DNA of 28,334 bases from Zoopage sp. CT-All (taxonomy: Eukaryota; Zoopagomycota; Zoopagomycetes; Zoopagales; Zoopagaceae): the NCBI GenBank assembly GCA_004114245.1, contig QZWS01000062.1, positions 3,310 through 31,643 of the forward strand, given 5' to 3'. The notes under the pieces are model-generated. The model saw only the letters and a list, made by a program, of their open reading frames with translations, was not told where the DNA came from and made no database searches. Positions 19,501 to 28,334 of this stretch are shown in pieces. How positions within the stretch are numbered: position 1 is the stretch's first letter; each line of letters starts with the position of its first letter. The position numbers and the translations under genes are program-made.

Positions 19501-20143
19501 TATTGTCATCCTCGCGGAGCCAATGTGCCGCGACGATATGATACCTGGCAATTTTCTCATGTGCCAGCACCGCCTCTGGACCACTGTAGTTTTGCAGCGT
19601 AAAATCCTGTCGAATGCTTCGCGTGCGATCTCGGACGAAAGCGTGACAGGAGGCGAGCGGATTGTTTGCCACGACGGTATTCAGCAGATAATCGAGCGTG
19701 TTTACAAGGACGTTCGGAGGGCGAACATCGGTAGGAAGCGGCTGCTCATCGCCAGCCGATGACCTATGATAGGATTTGACGGCGCACGTATGATTGACGC
19801 GGTCAGTGGTGCCCGGCAGCTGCGTGGAGAATCACGACAAATCGGAACGAGTGCCCAAGCCTTACCAGTTCTAGCTTATCCAAAGTCTTTTCGAATTCGC
19901 GCTGATGACGCTCAAATTCCGGGCACATATCCTCGCATATACCGCGTAAGTTGCGTGCCTGGAGAAGCGAGGACCGTGCGTCTGGATCATCCATCAGTCC
20001 GTCGCGGATGAACTTCTTTCGCAGATCCTCGCGGCCCGCCTTGAGCTAGAAAGCGTAAGGCGCGGTTCTCCCATATTCCATGATACCGTGAGGTACAGAT
20101 TGTTGGTGGGAACATAGTTGAAGCGCGCTTCGCGATCGGCCAT
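16513..20143 (-). CDS. SAC3: Sac3/GANP, TREX-2 mRNA export scaffold
   Basis: Scaffold of the TREX-2 complex at the nuclear pore, coupling transcription to mRNA export. Ten exons: 20087-20143, 19866-20045, 19465-19819, 18930-19421, 17625-18886, 17251-17578, 17127-17207, 16967-17084, 16627-16920, 16513-16579. All GT-AG junctions are in phase (introns 41-47 nt) and give 1077 residues. The Sac3 signature GICEDMCPEFERHQREFEK lies at about residues 54-72. It is followed by VNHTCAVKSYHRSSAG and RPPNVLVNTLDYLL. The SAC3/GANP PCI-like region includes SLVEFYDDATIQYP and FNAARFFRLCANASTPALVS. A long charged helical region in exon 5 (VEEQRKTIEAKRTNLLRRTQ onwards) fits the Sus1/Cdc31-binding CID. The C-terminal third (PKLPLLVALWSTEND and downstream) resembles the extended GANP tail rather than yeast Sac3. 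The last four small exons are assigned by splice signals and frame only, so they are less sure. Confidence 0.88.
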
Positions 20144-20194
20144 GTCCGCGGATGGCCTGAGATCTTGTGACTGCTTGTTCGTCTGCCAACCCCA
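20144..20194. promoter_or_regulatory. 51-bp bidirectional promoter, SAC3 / RBM39-like
   Basis: The two start codons (20143 minus, 20195 plus) are 51 bp apart. Both N-termini are supported by family sequence or plausible splicing, so the shared regulatory region must be tiny or extend into coding DNA. Both products act on nascent mRNA, which makes co-expression reasonable. Confidence 0.5.
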
Positions 20195-21782
20195 ATGGAC
20201 TTTGACTTTGAGAGTCTCGTCGACGCGCCGTTCCAGTCTGTAGGCTGCGTCGCCGCTGCTGGCGATTATTCTTACCGCTCGACTAGAAACCGCAAAGTAC
20301 GCGGGACTACCGCGGTAGGTCGCGGAGTCGAAGTCCTCGGGCAAGCCATCCTGCTGACGACAGTGGTCACCCTCCGCGCCGCCGTCTGGAGCGCTCGCCG
20401 TCGCCTCGCTCGAGCCGTCGCGAGCATGGAGAAAACGAACATGATCGTCGTGGACAGCATCGTGAAGAGAATCGCCATAGGCGCGGGTCGTCGCCTCAAT
20501 ACCGCCCCAGATCGAGGGAGCGTCGTCCGGAACCCCGCCGTTATTCGCCACCGCCTGCTCGTCGTCCCCGCACCCCTAGCCCGGATCCACTGACGCGAGA
20601 TGAGCGTACTGTGTTTGTTGCGCAACTTGCGCAGCGTCTCCGTCATCGCGAGCTCTTTGATTTCTTCTCACAGGCTGGCCGCGTCAAGGACGCCCGCATC
20701 GTCACCGACAAGATCACCCGCCGCTCAAAGGGGTATGCGCGGGACTCCTACTGCACTAATGCTTACCGCAGTGTAGCGTCGGATATGTTGAATTTTACGA
20801 GCAGACTTCTGTCGAAAAAGCTGTTCAGCTCACTGGTCAGAAGCTTCTAGGACTACCGGTTGTTGTACAGCGCTCCGAAGCAGAAAAGAATCGGATTGCC
20901 GAAGTCAACGCCGCGTACGTCTTGAGATGTCACCAGGAGTGTGCTTATCCAGTATTCTTAGGCAAACCAAGATCAAGGAGCAGATCTACACTCGACTCTA
21001 CATTGGCGCAGTGCATTTCAACATTGCCGAAGACGAACTTCGCCTCGTGTTTGAACCGTTTGGCGAGCTCGAGTATGTTTCCATTCAGCGTGATCCTGAG
21101 ACTGGCCGCTCAAAAGGCTACGGCTTTGTCCAGTATAAGCGTCCCATGGATGCCAAATTGGCGCTCGAAAAGATGAACGGCTTTGAATTGGCTGGCCAAC
21201 AGATTCGTGTAGGTCTCGTTACCGAAAAGGGTGCTGGCATTGTAGGGGGATACACACTCGATGATACAGAAGTCAAGGGCGTTGCCCTTTCGTCGCAGTC
21301 TCGGATCGAGCTTATGCAGAAGCTTGCCCGTGATCCTGCGCCGTACAAGCATATCACGGATGCACCTGCTGCTAGGCCTTCAGTCCCGGCCATGCAAGTG
21401 CGCACCGTTGTCCTCAAGAATATGTTTTCGCCCGAGGAGTAGGTTGAGTGCATTGCGTTGAATACCGCTCATGGCCGTCACAGGGAAACAGAGCCTAATT
21501 GGGCATCGGAACTCGAGGTCGATGTCGCCGAAGAATGCGCCAAATTTGGCGACGTTGTGCACATTCACGTTGACAAGTATTCAGAGGTAGGGCTTCTTAC
21601 CGAGTTTATTCATTTCTCATATTGTCAAGGGCGAGATTTACGTCAAGTTCGCGGCGGCCCAAGGTGCCGAGGCCGCGATCAAGTCGCTAAATGGACGTTG
21701 GTTTGCCAAGCGTCAGGTGCAAGCATCAATCATCTCCGAGCTGGTTTACCATACTCGCTTCCCCAAATCTGCTGGCCTGTGA
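20195..21782 (+). CDS. rsd1: RBM39/Rsd1-like splicing factor (RS domain, two RRMs, UHM)
   Basis: U2AF65-related splicing factor. Exons: 20195-20239, 20287-20732, 20777-20914, 20962-21438, 21484-21586, 21630-21782; 453 residues; introns 43-47 nt. The start is fixed by [13 protein letters not shown], matching the family's acidic opening (DxDxExxLEAPY). An Arg/Ser/Pro-rich region follows ([10 protein letters not shown] to about residue 115), then [20 protein letters not shown] leading into RRM1 (RNP-1: SKGVGYVEF). RRM2 contains [11 protein letters not shown] (RNP-2) and SKGYGFVQY (RNP-1). The C-terminal UHM has [33 protein letters not shown] and the UHM loop GRWFAKR, whose R-W-F pattern binds ULM tryptophans of SF3b1/U2AF. 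Intron 20733-20776 ends at TGTAG, skipping CGCAG 6 nt upstream; only the later site keeps RNP-1 in frame. Confidence 0.94.
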
Positions 21783-21833
21783 TTAGGGCATCAAACGACA
21801 GCGCTCTTCTGGTGGAAACAATGTAGCACAAAT

Positions 21834-24800
21834 TTACTCTATCACAAGAAAGCGCTCCCCCGTTCTCCGGAGAAACTTGGATACAGCACCCCGTACATCC
21901 GCCCTATCCGATGCTATCATCTGCACCGCCAACTGATACAGGCCAGGGATGTGCCGGAGAAACTCGCTGATGTCGGCGTGCTTATCATCCGTCCCCGCCG
22001 CCTCCCAAGGCAGGTCTAATATACACTGCCAGACAACAATGACACATGGCGACCAATTGATGATTTCTCGTTGATTTTTCCCTGGCTCGGCAAGCAACTG
22101 CACGTACATTTCAAACAGCAGGCCAATCTCATCGATGAGCCGCTGCGCTAGCTTGACGTTGGCATCGCCGTAGAAGCCATAGAGGATGAAGGCAAAGCGC
22201 ATGTACGCGGTAAGTGCGACCATTTGCTGGCGAAAAAGATTAGGCAGTTGCTTGACGAAGCCAGCCTTCCATATATGCTGGCGTAAATCTTTATCTTCGT
22301 TAAATTTCTGCGCGAACCTAAAGGACTAGGCAAATTTAGATGCACAGCACAGGGTAAACTGCAAACCTCGTAAAGAGAGCGCATCCATCGCTTTCTAAGC
22401 ACCTCTGGAAGCGTTAGCACGAACTCGGGCTGCAGTCGCAGCTTTTCGTCGAGCTGCTGAACCATGAACAACTGGAGCGTGCACTTGGCGACGGCAGTTG
22501 GAAAATCGAGCGATGATGTGGCCTCTGAAGAAAAATGCCGCGCTGAATTGCCCGTCGCTTCGTCGACCACTTCGCGAGACGGGATATCTAATTCGGTTGG
22601 AGAGACGGCCGTAAAATACTGCTCTAGCTGGTCGGAAACGACCGTCCATCGCGTGTCGTCAAATACCTCGAGGTACCTGTCTATGATGCTCATGAATGCG
22701 ACTATGGCATGTTGGCAAACGGCCTCGTTCTGCCAGTAAAGCGCTCGGAGGATTTGATCAGTGACGATCGACAAGAGGAGGACGCCATCTTCCGAGCCTT
22801 GTATATCTACCGCGTACGCGTCCACCATGATGTCGAATACAGCCATCCACAATCTACTGGACGCGTTCAACGATGTCAGCGTCTCCGTCTCTATCTCTTG
22901 CAGCAGCGGTGCAAGTACAGACGAGTACAAGGAATGCCAGAATTTGGAATTAAACGACGAGCCGTGCTCCTTAATAATACCCGATAAACAATTCACAGTG
23001 GCGAACTGCAGATCCTCAGACTGGGAGTTGAGAATCGCTCGCGAGAGGCCAGAGAATATCGGGAACCTACATCGTGGTAAGTGATGCGCACACTACTACA
23101 ACACGGGCATACCAGTGATAAAACTTGTAATTTGCCGAAGCTTCACGGCCGGCATCGTAGAGCTCAGTCTCGTGTTCGCTGAGATACATAGCACATGTTT
23201 GCAGCAGGCCAATGGCTTGCTCGACCAGAGCAGGGTCGTGCATCATGAGAAACTCGAGCGTTGCCCGGATTGCCTCGGAGAAGACTATTCCTTCAAGAAG
23301 ATCGATGGAATTTGTGATCAAATCGCGCAAAAGCTCAAACGCAGCGACCATGATCTTGGGGTTCATTTTCGCGCTATGTCCGAGGGCAGCAAATACGACG
23401 AGCCAGCCGGACTTGAGATTTGCCGATCGCTTTGCTATGATCTGCCGAAGCGATTGCAGTACGGTCAAATGGACTGTAAGCAGTCGGCTGTTCTTCAGAA
23501 TGGAATCGAGCGGGAGAAGCAGTTCAAAATGATCGCGGTAGCGCGGCAATTCCTTGTGCTCGAGGTACATGTTCTGCAGCTGAAGCAGTGCGCTAACAGC
23601 AAACATGGCAATGTTGTCGTCGTCCTTGGAACCGACGGCCTCGAAGTATGGCTGAAGGGTCTGCCAGATTTGAGTCCATTCAAATGTCGTTCGTTGCAGA
23701 TTGTAATTCGTCGCCTCGACGATCTTCCCCAGGCAGAAGGAGACGCCTTCGGACGATTCGAATTCAGTAAGCGACACAGCCGCAAGTGATTGGAGGAACA
23801 CAATGACGCTGTCCCCGCTGAGGGAAGCCGACTTGAGCATAAGCCGGTCCAACGACTTGGTCATGGCGTCGGATGTCATTTCCGCTGAAATAAGCTTGAG
23901 CGACATAGCCACTTTGGACGAGCCGGAGGTGCCGGATACGATGCTGGCATCGACAAGCGAACCAATGAAATTAGAGCGTTGACTGACGACGGCATCCATG
24001 AGCTCGTTCGCATGCAGCACCGAGCTCGCGGACGACTTGCGTGCACCAGCACCGCCGCTGCCGTTCGGCACATGCAAGCTGGAGATCGAACCGTTGCGAG
24101 CCCGCCGTGTAGCAGCAGCGCGAAGGTCCATATGGCTCCCAGACGTCGCCAGTCGGTGAAATTGCGATAGTACGTCGATGACAGTGATCCACGAATCCGA
24201 AAGATACTCGCCAGCATCATCGGCAATCAGGAGCAAGCTGCGAATGGCCAGAATATTCTTTTGCTTAATCTCGCCTATATGGTTGATGCCCGTGAATTTC
24301 GCCATGGATGTGACAAATGCGGCGCGTTCCGTGACAAATTGGTAGCGACCTGCAAGCCAAATACTGTGCTGCATGGAAGAAAGGCAGAGCTGAATGAGCT
24401 CATTGGTGGTCAGGTCAGCGGTTTGGGCATCCTCATCTCCAGAAACCTCTTCAAAAGCGCGGCTAAAGGTGCCAAGAAAGGCGGTCCATGCGTCGACGAA
24501 CATGCTTCGGATGGACTCGTTCGGCTCTGGTTTGCCATTTACACCGATAACCGCCGAACGGACCAGTGCTTCGAGCAAGCCACCTGGCTGAGCGACGTCA
24601 TCGTACACCAATGCGAGATACTCATCCGACAGGTCGCTGCAGAAATTGATGGTGCGGCATTCTCGAGTAAAGGCGTCCTTGGAGACGGGTTCGTTGCGCT
24701 GCAGTCGAATGCAGAGTTTCATGACAAAAAATAGCAGATCGTAGACCGTGTCCGCAGATGCGAAATCATCCTCGTTGCAGTCACAATACCTAGGCTATCG

Positions 24801-26752
24801 TCAGAGCGATGGTGGCAATGTCCAACGCACCTTTCGGCAAACGCTTTGATGAAGCGGTCGAACTGTCCCAGATCAGCAGGCAGTGTTAGAGAGATGATCA
24901 GCTTGACACAGGCCTCGCTCAGTCGATCCCCAGACAATGCGAACGTTCGCATATAGGCCCGTAGCATGGTGTCCGGCTGGGCGGCAAGAAATTTGCCCAG
25001 CGAGGCCTTGTTGATCCCCTCTGCCTCCGCAAGCATGCTCGCAATCTGGAAGCAATCGTCCTCAACAACACCATGATCGATCCAATACCGGATCCCTTCG
25101 ATGGCATCGTCCAAGTCATTGAACATGCGGAGACCAATCTCGAGGTGATTCCGAAGATGGCGTTTATTATTGAGCTCGTCTTCAGTCGGGAGGATGACAT
25201 TGCTAAACTCCTTGACAACAATGGCAGCCGCAACAGGCGGGAAGGCAGCGGCCTCGCGGCGGGAAATATCTGCAAGGCCCTTGACGATAGCTCCGAGAGA
25301 TCGAAGGGCGCGGATGCGGATGCGAGCACTGTGAACGGCATCAAGGTCCGCGGCCGAGTCGAGCAGCAGACCCGCCGCGTGACTCCCAATGAGTCCGCCC
25401 ACGGTGGTGGAGGGCTTTTTGACCGAAGATCGCTGCTGAGCAATCCGAGATATGATGCTAACGATCTGGCCAAAGATCAGCGACGTGCCATAATCCTGAA
25501 ACACATCGTAGACGGTTATGAGCAGCTTTGTGTCGGAACAGAGCCGGTGGAGGCCATTGAGGAGAATCATCTTGCGCTTAGGGAGCAGCAACGGGTCTTC
25601 GAATGCATGAAAGAATGCCTCGTCAAATACAGTCTCCAGCTGTGTTCGCAACGGCCGTGTGAACTTTTCCAATATGGACATGAACAGCTGGACGGCAACC
25701 TCGAGGACCTGATCGGACGTGGAAAGACAGGACTTGAGCACGACGTTGCAGACCTCGTCGCGGAAAAACCGCACAATCACGGGGTCGGCTATGGCATGCT
25801 CACCGGCCTTGGCGAGCATCCCGAGTATGCAGTCGAGAGCGAGATAGACCCGCGTGATGAGTTTATCGGCATCGCGCTCATCATCATCGATGGTGGCGAA
25901 GCGCACAAATCGCTCGAGGATGAGCAGAGTGTCGCGCTGCAGCAGCTGATGGAGCGAATGAAGCTCAACCATGGGTCTGAGGAGATACGAATAGGTTGCA
26001 TCTGAGCCGTCATACAAGCCACCGGGCGATGGAGACGTGCGCAACGAGGCCTCCAGCTGCACCATGGCATAGTTCACAACCTGGCTCACGCTGGCCCGTG
26101 CTGTTGCCTGCGGCAGCGTCTTCGTCGAGCTGCCGCCATCGCTTGCGAGGGCAATCTCCATGCATAGATCAATGGCATCAACGAGACATTTCCCGTGGAC
26201 CTGGGCGTGCGGGGACGTGACCAGCGCGTGGAGCGCCTTAATGGCCTGCAGGTACAACTCGTCATTAACCTGGGTGGATATGGCGTCGCGGATGGACCGG
26301 ATGACATCAGCGGACGATTTCCGCACCCGCAAAACCACCGTGTCGGATGATGCCTCGGAGGAGGGATCGGTGGGAGGCAGTATAATGATGCCAGAGCCGT
26401 CGAACGCGGCCATCCCAGGGACGCCTTTGAGCACAACGTCCTCGCACACCAGCTCGCCATGCACGACCAGCTTTTGCACCGCGTCCAGGGCCAGCACTTT
26501 ATATCTCACACCAACGCTTCCGTGTAGACAGAGCTCAAATGGCAGCCAGAGGCTTGTATTTGCGGCGCGCTCCCAGGCGGAACGGGCTTCGGGATCGAAT
26601 GTTGCGAGAACATGCGCATGGGTGTCGCGGGCATCGCGCAGGGCGGCAATAGCGGCCGAGCATGCATCTCTGATATCCTTGGCACGCGCATGCGAGGTCG
26701 ACGCGGGCGGCGGCTCGGCGAGGAGACCCTCAAAGGCATGTTGGAGGCGCAT
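21834..26752 (-). CDS. large Sec7/BIG-type ARF-GEF-like protein with degenerate Sec7 domain
   Basis: Four exons (24831-26752, 23113-24789, 22367-23066, 21834-22307) give 1590 residues, normal for Sec7p/BIG. Architecture: N-terminal DCB, then HUS (KMILLNGLHRLCSDTKLLIT, about residues 415-435), Sec7 domain at about 545-715, then HDS repeats. The last of these include HWFPIFSGLSRAI and FNEDKDLRQHIWKAGFVKQL, typical of the BIG C-terminus. In ARF-GEFs, Sec7 exchanges GDP on ARF1 using a glutamic finger in GDYLGE or GEYLGE. Here the motif reads GKFLAA (24980-24997), with Ala591 in place of the Glu. LPGEAQKIDR reads LPADLGQFDR, and MLNTSLHNP reads LCIRLQRNE. The fold-supporting FAERYCDCN and FASADTVY remain, and the frame is intact. 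Intron 22308-22366 (59 nt) is the least certain, because a nearer TTTAG would break the frame. It is probably a catalytically dead paralogue or a repurposed scaffold. Confidence 0.87.
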
Positions 26753-26812
26753 AGAGGAGGGTAGCAGTGCAGTTGACAGCTGCAAAACTATACAGTAGGA
26801 ATACAAGAACGA

Positions 26813-27331
26813 CTATGCTTCTCCTCGGCTCCGTCTCCGGTCCCAGTACTCGCGCCGTACACCCGCGTAGCCTTCCTGCAGACGCCGCGGGATTCGCCGA
26901 TGGAACAGCAGCCGCCCGCCATCGCCTCTGGACTCGGTCATGCGCAGGTTGAAGCGGCCCAGCGCTCGATTGACCTGCGGGATGAAGCGACGCGCACGCG
27001 ATAGCGGTTCGGTGTAGGAAATCAGCACGACGGCGGTGGTGGTGAGAATAAGCGAGATCTTGATGAGCAGATGCATGGTGGGGTTCCGCGGCGGTGCGAG
27101 GAACACGAGGTATGCGAGGATGCAGATGGACACGATCAGAGCGCCTAGAATGGATTGGATGTAGACGAGGGTACGGTGGTGGTGTGCGGCGTTCTGGCGC
27201 AGGCGCTCCTCAAAGATGAGCAGATCGCGGAATCGCCGTTGGTTGGACGGGAGCTGCTCGGACGACGATGCACGCGCCAAGAACCCCGATGTATCTGTCG
27301 AATCCGAGCCGGAGATATTACCGGCGTGCAT
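26813..27331 (-). CDS. SPO7: Spo7-like regulatory subunit of Nem1-Spo7 phosphatase
   Basis: Partner of the ER/nuclear-envelope phosphatase Nem1, which dephosphorylates and activates the phosphatidate phosphatase Pah1. 172 residues, intronless. A polar Ser-rich N-terminus precedes the Spo7/CNEP1R1 signature FRDLLIFEERLRQNA (about 34-48). Two transmembrane helices follow, at about 56-78 and 87-106, then a basic Arg-rich cytosolic tail. The topology and the FRxLLIxEExLR pattern are diagnostic. It is shorter than the yeast protein and longer than animal CNEP1R1. Its stop is 60 bp from the start of the Sec7-like gene on the same strand. Its start is 95 bp from divergent RET3. Confidence 0.82.
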   Translation of the reverse strand: MHAGNISGSDSTDTSGFLARASSSEQLPSNQRRFRDLLIFEERLRQNAAHHHRTLVYIQSILGALIVSICILAYLVFLAPPRNPTMHLLIKISLILTTTAVVLISYTEPLSRARRFIPQVNRALGRFNLRMTESRGDGGRLLFHRRIPRRLQEGYAGVRREYWDRRRSRGEA

Positions 27332-27426
27332 CGCGGGCGGTGGGGACGGTGAGGACGGCGAGGGAGCTGGCAGCGAGGGCAGCGAGGGCGCGAAGGTCGT
27401 TGGGAAGATGCACCATCCATCCGCCC
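27332..27426. promoter_or_regulatory. 95-bp bidirectional promoter, SPO7 / RET3
   Basis: The region between the divergent starts is strand-asymmetric. The plus strand is a G/A-rich run with GGCGAGGG and GGCAGCGAGGG repeats at about 27336-27395, so the SPO7 leader would be a CT-rich tract. No TATA-like element is seen. Confidence 0.45.
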
Positions 27427-27984
27427 ATGAACCTGACGCTCGACACCATCAAGGCGGTGCTTGTCCTCGACTCGACCGACGCATCGACGCGGCTACTCGC
27501 CAAATACTACTCACCGTCGCTCGACAAGTACCGCGCGCACAAGGACCAGGTCGCGTTTGAGCGCGGCATCCTGGCCAAGACGAAGAAAGGCAGCAGCGTC
27601 TCTGCGCAGCCCGAGATCATGCTGTTCGACGGCCAACTCATCGCGTACCGCGCCATTGGCGACATTACCATTGCCGTGGTCGGCGTGCCTGATGAAAACG
27701 AGCTGATCATCGCCGCGGTGTTGACCGCGTACGTGGATGCGGTCTCCTCGCTGCTTCGCCATCAGCTGGAGAAGCATTCCTTTGTCGAGAACTTTGACCT
27801 CATGGCGCTTGCCCTCGACGAGTGCGTGGACGACGGCGTTGTGCTGGAGATTGATTCGGCGCAGATCGTGGCGCGGGTGTCCAAGCGCGGGTATGACTCG
27901 CAGGAGGTCGCGGTGGCCGAGCAGACGCTGATGCAGGCGTACCAGGTTGCCAAGGAGAGGCTGACCCAGTCGCTGCGCAGCTAG
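27427..27984 (+). CDS. RET3: coatomer subunit zeta (COPI)
   Basis: Small subunit of the COPI F-subcomplex (pairs with gamma-COP) in retrograde Golgi-to-ER transport. 185 residues, close to yeast Ret3. Longin-fold features are present: TIKAVLVLDSTDASTRLLAK, YYSPSLD, FERGILAKT, EIMLFDGQLIAYRAIGDITI and GVPDENELIIAAVLTAYVDA. The C-terminal part has FDLMALALDECVDDGVVLEI, typical of zeta-COP. The start at 27427 is used because the longer upstream frame is low-complexity Arg/Ala sequence read from the promoter. It is intronless. The next gene starts 87 bp downstream on the same strand. Confidence 0.94.
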   Translation: MNLTLDTIKAVLVLDSTDASTRLLAKYYSPSLDKYRAHKDQVAFERGILAKTKKGSSVSAQPEIMLFDGQLIAYRAIGDITIAVVGVPDENELIIAAVLTAYVDAVSSLLRHQLEKHSFVENFDLMALALDECVDDGVVLEIDSAQIVARVSKRGYDSQEVAVAEQTLMQAYQVAKERLTQSLRS

Positions 27985-28071
27985 CGTGGCTGTAGTTCAG
28001 TGTATTGCGGAGTGCGGAGTGTCGAGTGTAGTGTGTCGAATGCCAAGTGCCGTTTGTCTACTGCTTTCCCA

Positions 28072-28334
28072 ATGAAGCTGCCTCCCCCGGAAGCAACCAA
28101 GAAACCGCCATCTATTGTACATTCCAACATGCCTACCTTCGCCCGCGTTGCCGCCTTCTCCGCAAATGCGGATGCGTACTTGCGGTGGGACTCTGTATTT
28201 GAGCGTGCAGCTGTCCCTGCCTCGGCGGTTGCCCCCATGATCGCCCCTGTGGCACGATTCCTTGCCACCGACATCACCGATGCCATCTACTACGATGTCG
28301 CCCCGCTCACCAAGGAGAAGAAGCACTCCTTGGA
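28072..28334 (+). CDS. unidentified protein, N-terminal part (cut by window edge)
   Basis: An open frame from the ATG at 28072 runs without a stop to the last base, 87 codons plus two bases. The start MKLPPPEATKKPPSIVHSNM is followed by TFARVAAFSANADAYLRWDS and later VARFLATDITDAIYYDVAPL, with a Lys-rich stretch at the edge. Composition and codon use look like real coding sequence. I do not recognise the family and cannot tell whether an intron follows. There is no clear signal peptide. Confidence 0.6.
   Translation, partial: MKLPPPEATKKPPSIVHSNMPTFARVAAFSANADAYLRWDSVFERAAVPASAVAPMIAPVARFLATDITDAIYYDVAPLTKEKKHSL

Noticed and set aside
19994-20551. 185-codon minus frame extending SAC3 upstream
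   Set aside because: The upstream part is antisense to the RBM39-like RS domain and exon 1. The SAC3 frame is better started at 20143.
22308-22366. Frameshift or pseudogene break in the Sec7-like gene
   Set aside because: A phase-0 GT-AG intron removes the frame change and joins conserved BIG C-terminal sequence, so no decay of the whole gene is needed.
25073-26005. 310-codon open frame on the plus strand inside the Sec7-like gene
   Set aside because: It is antisense to well-supported DCB/HUS coding sequence and follows its codon periodicity. No recognisable product.

Overview
This window looks like nuclear DNA of a fungus with a compact genome. The gene content is fungal: Kex1-type carboxypeptidase, Spo7, App1-type phosphatidate phosphatase, Sac3, Cdc60-like LeuRS and Cox10. 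I cannot place it more closely; an early-diverging or otherwise small-genome lineage would fit. Twelve complete protein genes are recognisable or well supported, plus one uncertain open frame and one gene cut by the right edge. No tRNA, rRNA, transposon or CRISPR is visible. Spliced models were built by hand from GT-AG signals and family motifs. They give 38 introns of 32 to 59 nt, most near 45. Introns are very uneven: 17 in KEX1, 9 in SAC3, 5 in the RBM39-like gene, 3 in the Sec7-like gene, 2 in the HemK fusion, 1 each in LeuRS and PDH E2, none elsewhere.

Layout, left to right. 443-1720(-) is an uncertain Ala/Ser/Pro-rich protein. 2059-5416(+) is cytosolic leucyl-tRNA synthetase. 5964-6449(-) is a small secreted six-cysteine protein. 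6821-8110(-) is an App1-type phosphatase with a signal peptide. 8589-10046(+) is pyruvate dehydrogenase E2. 10054-11706(-) is an unusual fusion: S4 RNA-binding domain, decayed RluA-type pseudouridine synthase domain, HemK/Mtq1 methyltransferase. 11783-12487(+) is eIF4E. 12808-15343(-) is KEX1. 15384-16460(+) is COX10. 16513-20143(-) is SAC3. 20195-21782(+) is an RBM39/Rsd1-like splicing factor. 21834-26752(-) is a large Sec7/BIG-type protein whose Sec7 domain has lost its catalytic motifs. 26813-27331(-) is SPO7. 27427-27984(+) is coatomer zeta (RET3). From 28072(+) runs an unidentified truncated gene.

Genes are mostly arranged in divergent and convergent pairs with very short gaps. Starts are 40, 51, 76 and 95 bp apart at KEX1/COX10, SAC3/RBM39, fusion/eIF4E and SPO7/RET3. 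Convergent stops are 7, 52 and 51 bp apart at E2/fusion, COX10/SAC3 and RBM39/Sec7-like. Some functional grouping is visible: mRNA processing and export (SAC3 with RBM39), and ER/Golgi membrane biology (Sec7-like, SPO7, RET3 in 6 kb).

The three observations most worth following are the S4/pseudo-RluA/HemK fusion, the catalytically decayed Sec7 domain in a full-length BIG-type scaffold, and the KEX1 gene in which 10-nt and 6-nt microexons rebuild the invariant NGGPGCSS motif.
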